Shown here piece after piece: positions 59,881 through 64,000 of a DNA stretch of 64,000 nt; position 1 is the first letter of the stretch, and each line of letters begins with the position of its first letter. Location of the stretch: NCBI GenBank assembly GCA_023630585.1, contig CM042541.1, positions 17,221,501-17,285,500 of the forward strand, given 5' to 3'. Below the pieces are notes generated by a model. The model was not told where the DNA came from and searched no databases. It worked only from the letters and a program-made list of their open reading frames with translations. This stretch comes from Cranoglanis bouderius. Its lineage: Eukaryota > Chordata > Actinopteri > Siluriformes > Cranoglanididae. Position numbers and translations under genes: made by a program.

Positions 59881-59886
59881 TTTATT
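59881..59886 (-). terminator. Polyadenylation signal of the minus-strand gene
   Basis: On the minus strand AATAAA begins about 20 bases after the stop codon at 59907. This implies a very short 3' UTR or use of a more distal signal. Confidence 0.5.
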
Positions 59887-59906
59887 TTAGTGTATTTGTC
59901 CCCCTT

Positions 59907-62526
59907 TTAATGATAGTTGCTCTCAATTTGTGCTGCTTGCTCCATTGATTGCAAGTGGACCATCTTGTACTTGCTCTTCATATCTTTCAGTAATATCAGT
60001 GCCTTTTCATATTCATTCCTGTATATATCTTTGCGTCGAAGAACTTTCTCTGTGTAAAGAAATGGACAACAAGTATAAGAAATAACAAACATAAATTCTG
60101 TATATGATCACACTACTTTATATAAAATATGGTCTAAAATAAACAAAATCAACAATTTTGTCATAACTGTTCTCTTGTTCTCTTGTAAGTACTCATGTCC
60201 AACATGTCTAATGCACTCAGCATAGCAAAATAGCAATAACAACTGTGCACCATGAATCTAGCTCGGTCCATCATATACTGACTGCTCTGATAAGTGATGA
60301 GATAATAAAAGAACAGCTGCAATGCCAAACAGAGCACTTTCCAGTAAACCTATTTCTCAAGAGTTTCAACAGATCAGCTCTGACTCAAGCATATTTGTTA
60401 TTGAATCGTTTCAGTCTCCAGATCTGCCATTATTACATTTGTGTAACCTTAACTGACCAGGCCCGATGGTGCAACAAGATAAATATTCAACAACATGGAG
60501 CGTAAATGTTCTGACTCAACAAATTACAGTCCCCTCCAAAAGTACTGGAACAGCAAGGCCAATTCTTTTGTTTTTGCTATACACTGAAGACATTTGGATT
60601 TGAGATCAAAAGATAAATATAAGACAATAGATGAGAATTTCAGCTTTTGTTTCCTGATATGTACATTTAGGTGTGTTAAACAACTTAGCATGTTTGATTT
60701 CAAACCAACCAATTTTTTTTAGGTGAGCAAAAGTATTGGAACAGATATTTACTGTAATTTTACTAAGACTAAAACTCGATATTTGGCTGCATATCCGCAT
60801 CATTCCGCTTATACCACAGCAATTTGCCAGCAATTACATTTTTAAAAATTCATTTTAGAATAAACTCATTTATTTTTTGGGGGTGGGGTGGTTTCTTCCT
60901 TCAGTCTCCTCTTCAGGAGGTGAAATGCATACCTTTACCCCTGCCCTGTGGAGGTAGTTAGTAAGGTCACTGACTGTTGTTTTTGGATTTTTCTTCACAG
61001 CTCTCACAGTGTCGTTTCTGTCATCAACTGCTGTTGTTTTCCTTGGCTGAACTGCTCTATGTCTGGTTGTTAGTACACCAGTGGTTTCTTCCTTTTTCAG
61101 GACATTTTAAATTGTTGTATTGGTATATCCCCAATGCTTGTGCAATTGCTGCTGTTATAGAAAATTAGTCAACACCATCTGACCAATAAAAATTAAGAAT
61201 TCAACAATGCTGTGGTATAAACAGTTATATTCAATCAAATGTATGCAAAATGTCTAAACCCCAGCCTGCAAACAAAACAATTAACTGGCAGCACTGAGGA
61301 AAACGTAATGTTTGGCCTAAGTGAAATACTGAAGCTTACCCAAAGGGATTTCACTTATTGTTTTCATTTCCTTCATTTCTGTGAGAATTTCTTTTACTTT
61401 CTCTCCTTTCGTTTTTTGTGGTTTTGCAGGAAGCAAATTCCTTGCCTGGAAAAAGAATAACTTTGTCAAAAAACAAATAAACGAAAACCTTAAATCAGCA
61501 GTGCTATTTGCACTGATTATTCATATAATAAATATTCATATTCACATGAATATTCTTATCATGATTATTCATTATTCACATTTTATTTAACAGCTGACTA
61601 TAGTTAATGGAGCAGGTCAGCCAAAATCTGAAACATATACAATGTTCTCCTAATTGTAGTCAATCAGACATCTTTGGTGTCTGAAGTTTGCTTCTTTATT
61701 TGTGCACTCGTGCTACAATAGTAATGTAACTAACAATTAGTGGATGCTTAGAACCACTGGAGCATCATTCAAACTGAATATCGAAGTCAACACACCAGCA
61801 CCTCAAACCATGGGAAGTAACGTCAAATGAACTTCAGTGTGAAAATGTATTATATCATGCTATGGTCTATATTTTAATCAAATTATAACACCAGAGTTCA
61901 ACCCAGCTTGCATTCATATAAACTGAAGATGGAGGAGCTAAAAAAACTCCCCTTCGATTTAACCCCTGGATGGCACCATTGAGCAAGCTTTTGGTAAATT
62001 AAATTTTTGAAGAAACCAGACCAGACGAGCAAATCCTGCAAAAGCAAGTAATATGCTGTAGCACAGGAGTAGATTTGGGCACTTCTGTTATAGCAGCTAA
62101 CCTTACAAGCATCTGCTAATTCTCCCAAATATTGGTGGTGCAGGAAAACTGTTCACATGGTTCAATTTTGGCATTTACTACTACACATTGTTCTAAAAAC
62201 TGCATATTTCCTGAAATGAAATTGGTGTCGTATTTAGTAAAGAACATTTAGTAAAATTATTTTAAAAGCCTGGGTTGCCCCAAGCATGAAAGGATGAGAT
62301 TATTTATTATTTCATTCCAATTCCACTGAAAGGCCCCCACCTACCTCTGCATTTATAACTTAATCTACTTATGGAAAAACAACATTACTGTATTTTTTTT
62401 TTTTTTTTAAGAATTATGGTTTCGATGGGAAATTGTAAGGGATCTCACATTGATTATCTGCATTATCACATCAGTCTGTCTCATCACCTGAGGTAAAGGT
62501 TATTTGTGCCATTTAAACGCGAGTCA

Positions 62527-62557
<31 letters not shown>

Positions 62558-63751
62558 GCATGAATCATGCTAACATTAGTGGGGAAATAATCTCTGATTA
62601 ATTCAGTCACTTCTGTTTTGTTAGCTAAATATTTTCTTATTAATATTTTTTTATTCAGCATTTAAATATTGCTATTTTTACAGTATCTGATTACTGAATT
62701 GGTTAAGTCCATTTCATTATGGCATGTAACTATCCAACATCTCGATCAAAGAGGGCCATTAACTATGTGAGGCAATCACAAGATTAGACCAGTGCCAACC
62801 GAATATGTGCAGAAATATAAAGTTAAAGAATATAAAGTTTCTTACTCTTTTTTGTTGTTCTTTATATGGTCTCTGTAGATGATCAAGATTTGCTTTGGAA
62901 TCTCTGTAAACAAGCAGGTTCTTCAGTGTGTACTCCAGAACCTTCACAGTCTGCTGGATTCCTGACAAATCATTAAAAAAAAGCCATAAATATTACCTCC
63001 TTAAAAATATTACCTTACCATAACAATCTAATAAAGTCATCACTTACCAACAGGCTTGGGCATATCTAAGTCCAGATTGTCATCTAGTAGGGTTTCATAA
63101 CCAAGGAGCTTCTCTGAGTATTGTTTTGCATCATTTCTCCCAAGATGGGTGATGTCCGCTGTCTGCTCTGTTCTGTCCTGATACTCAGGTTCAAACAAAT
63201 CATTTATCTGGGAAATTATAAAGAAAATAAGAGTAGCACCTTTTTTTTTAGAATCTTGGAAATTTTAGCAATTCAGATACCCAAAACCAAATAGAGCTGG
63301 AGAGTTAAATTGTGTGTCATGTTAACAATCTTAGCTGGAACATTCTGCTCCATCTGCCATAAAGTTTTAATTTTAATTAATTAGATGATTACATACATCT
63401 GCTCATACATCAACTGTTCCAGCTGTTCCATTTCCCATAACTATATCATTAAAGCTAAATCACCTCTGTTACAAAGAATGGTTCTTCATTTTGCTGACTC
63501 TTGCTGTGGATTTCTGAATTTTCCTTTTCCAAAGGCACTGATACACTAGAAGAAGTGACAAATTTTTCCTTCTCTATCTCCTCAGTGTTGGTTTGTGAGG
63601 AGCTGGGGAGGAATGTGTCAGTGGACTTGAAATCTGATGGCCGAGGTCTGTTTTTTTGTTTAGTACCTCTGTCTGTAGAAGGGATTTCTGAAGCACACAA
63701 GGCTGCTGTGAACAAGGAAGCCTTTAGTACCTTTGGGAGTTTAGTTTTTAC
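59907..63751 (-). CDS. 3' part of an unidentified gene, possibly XRRA1 by synteny
   Basis: The last five minus-strand exons are 63751-63464, 63207-63048, 62961-62846, 61445-61340 and 60049-59907, with GT-AG borders and consistent phases, giving 270 residues to the stop. The gene continues beyond the right edge. The first exon is a polar, serine- and glutamate-rich segment (KENSEIHSKSQQNEEPFFV). Next comes INDLFEPEYQDRTEQTADIT with LLGYETLLDDNLDLDMPKP. Then a helical part (IQQTVKVLEYTLKNLLVYRD) and a basic, probably coiled C-terminus (NEYEKALILLKDMKSKYKM) follow. I do not recognise a domain. In human, the minus-strand neighbour beyond CHRDL2 and RNF169 is XRRA1, a nuclear/cytoplasmic leucine-rich-repeat protein; orientation and position agree, but the repeats would lie outside this window. 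The exon model is firm, the name is inference. Confidence 0.72.
60526..61150. mobile_element. Tc1-type MITE remnant interrupted by a hairpin-repeat piece
   Basis: The left terminus tacagtcccctccaaaagta and the internal text (caaaagtattggaacagata) run to about 60795. Sequence of the hairpin-repeat type (ttataccacagcaatttgcc, then aaattcattttagaataaac) occupies 60808-60870. Transposon-like internal text resumes (ggtttcttccttcagtctcc, gtggtttcttcctttttcag). The hairpin-repeat outer end (gaccaataaaaattaagaat, tgctgtggtata) closes the block at 61150-61222. It lies in intron 4 of the displayed part of the gene. Confidence 0.65.
62528..62558. repeat. (ATC)n microsatellite
   Basis: About ten ATC units in an intron of the minus-strand gene. 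Confidence 0.92.
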
Positions 63752-64000
63752 CTGCATTTGTAAGAGGAAAAAGACCAATGTAACACTGAGGTAAATTTAC
63801 ACATATAACTACTTATAAAGTTCTGTCAACTGATTAATCATTTCAATTAGCAATATTCAAGTAACTCATGGCAGATAATTCAAGCAATAAACATGCACAC
63901 GCCCTATTCTTTGTTAAATCTGAATTTTAAATCTAACACAAAAGACTTTCAAATGAAGCTTGCAACTGAACATATTTTTATTTAGGAGGTTTAGGACAGT

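Overview
This is a gene-sparse, AT-rich, transposon-dense stretch of vertebrate nuclear DNA. Several things point to a ray-finned fish: many degenerate Tc1-like transposons, a DIRS-type retroelement, tRNA-derived SINEs, long microsatellites, a fish-type beta-defensin and short-intron split genes. A catfish or other otophysan is my impression from the repeat spectrum, but this is a weak inference.

Layout. (1) 1-18.8 kb: mostly mobile DNA (Tc1-like remnants and a ~5.4 kb degenerate DIRS element with gag-like, RT, RNase H and tyrosine-recombinase regions). It surrounds one intact single-exon olfactory-type GPCR on the minus strand (3150-4094). (2) 18.8-20.3 kb: a three-exon beta-defensin gene (+). 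(3) 20.3-23.6 kb: nested Tc1-like elements ending about 0.2 kb before the next gene. (4) 23.7-33.3 kb: a complete 12-exon pold3 (+), the third subunit of DNA polymerase delta, 457 codons, all exon phases consistent, ending in a PCNA-binding PIP box. Its introns hold a hAT remnant and several copies of a recurrent hairpin repeat. (5) 33.3-47.3 kb: intergenic, with Tc1-like elements, SINEs and three repeat-free, higher-complexity blocks that are candidate regulatory elements. (6) 47.3-57.8 kb: a complete 11-exon chordin-like 2 gene on the minus strand (445 codons, three VWFC domains). (7) 58-59.9 kb: repeats. (8) 59.9-64 kb: the last five exons of another minus-strand gene that runs off the right edge. 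I do not recognise its protein, but position and orientation beside POLD3-CHRDL2 suggest XRRA1, as on human chromosome 11q13.

POLD3 and CHRDL2 being neighbours is conserved vertebrate synteny, so the genes are neighbours by descent rather than by shared pathway. pold3 is a nuclear replication factor, chrdl2 a secreted BMP antagonist, and the defensin and the olfactory-type receptor act at the organism-environment interface. No previously undescribed multi-gene system is evident. The most interesting signals are at the repeat-gene interface: a pold3 splice acceptor apparently built from a repeat, a chrdl2 splice donor fused to a (TG)34 microsatellite, and a repeat family with an internal hairpin present at least eleven times in 64 kb.
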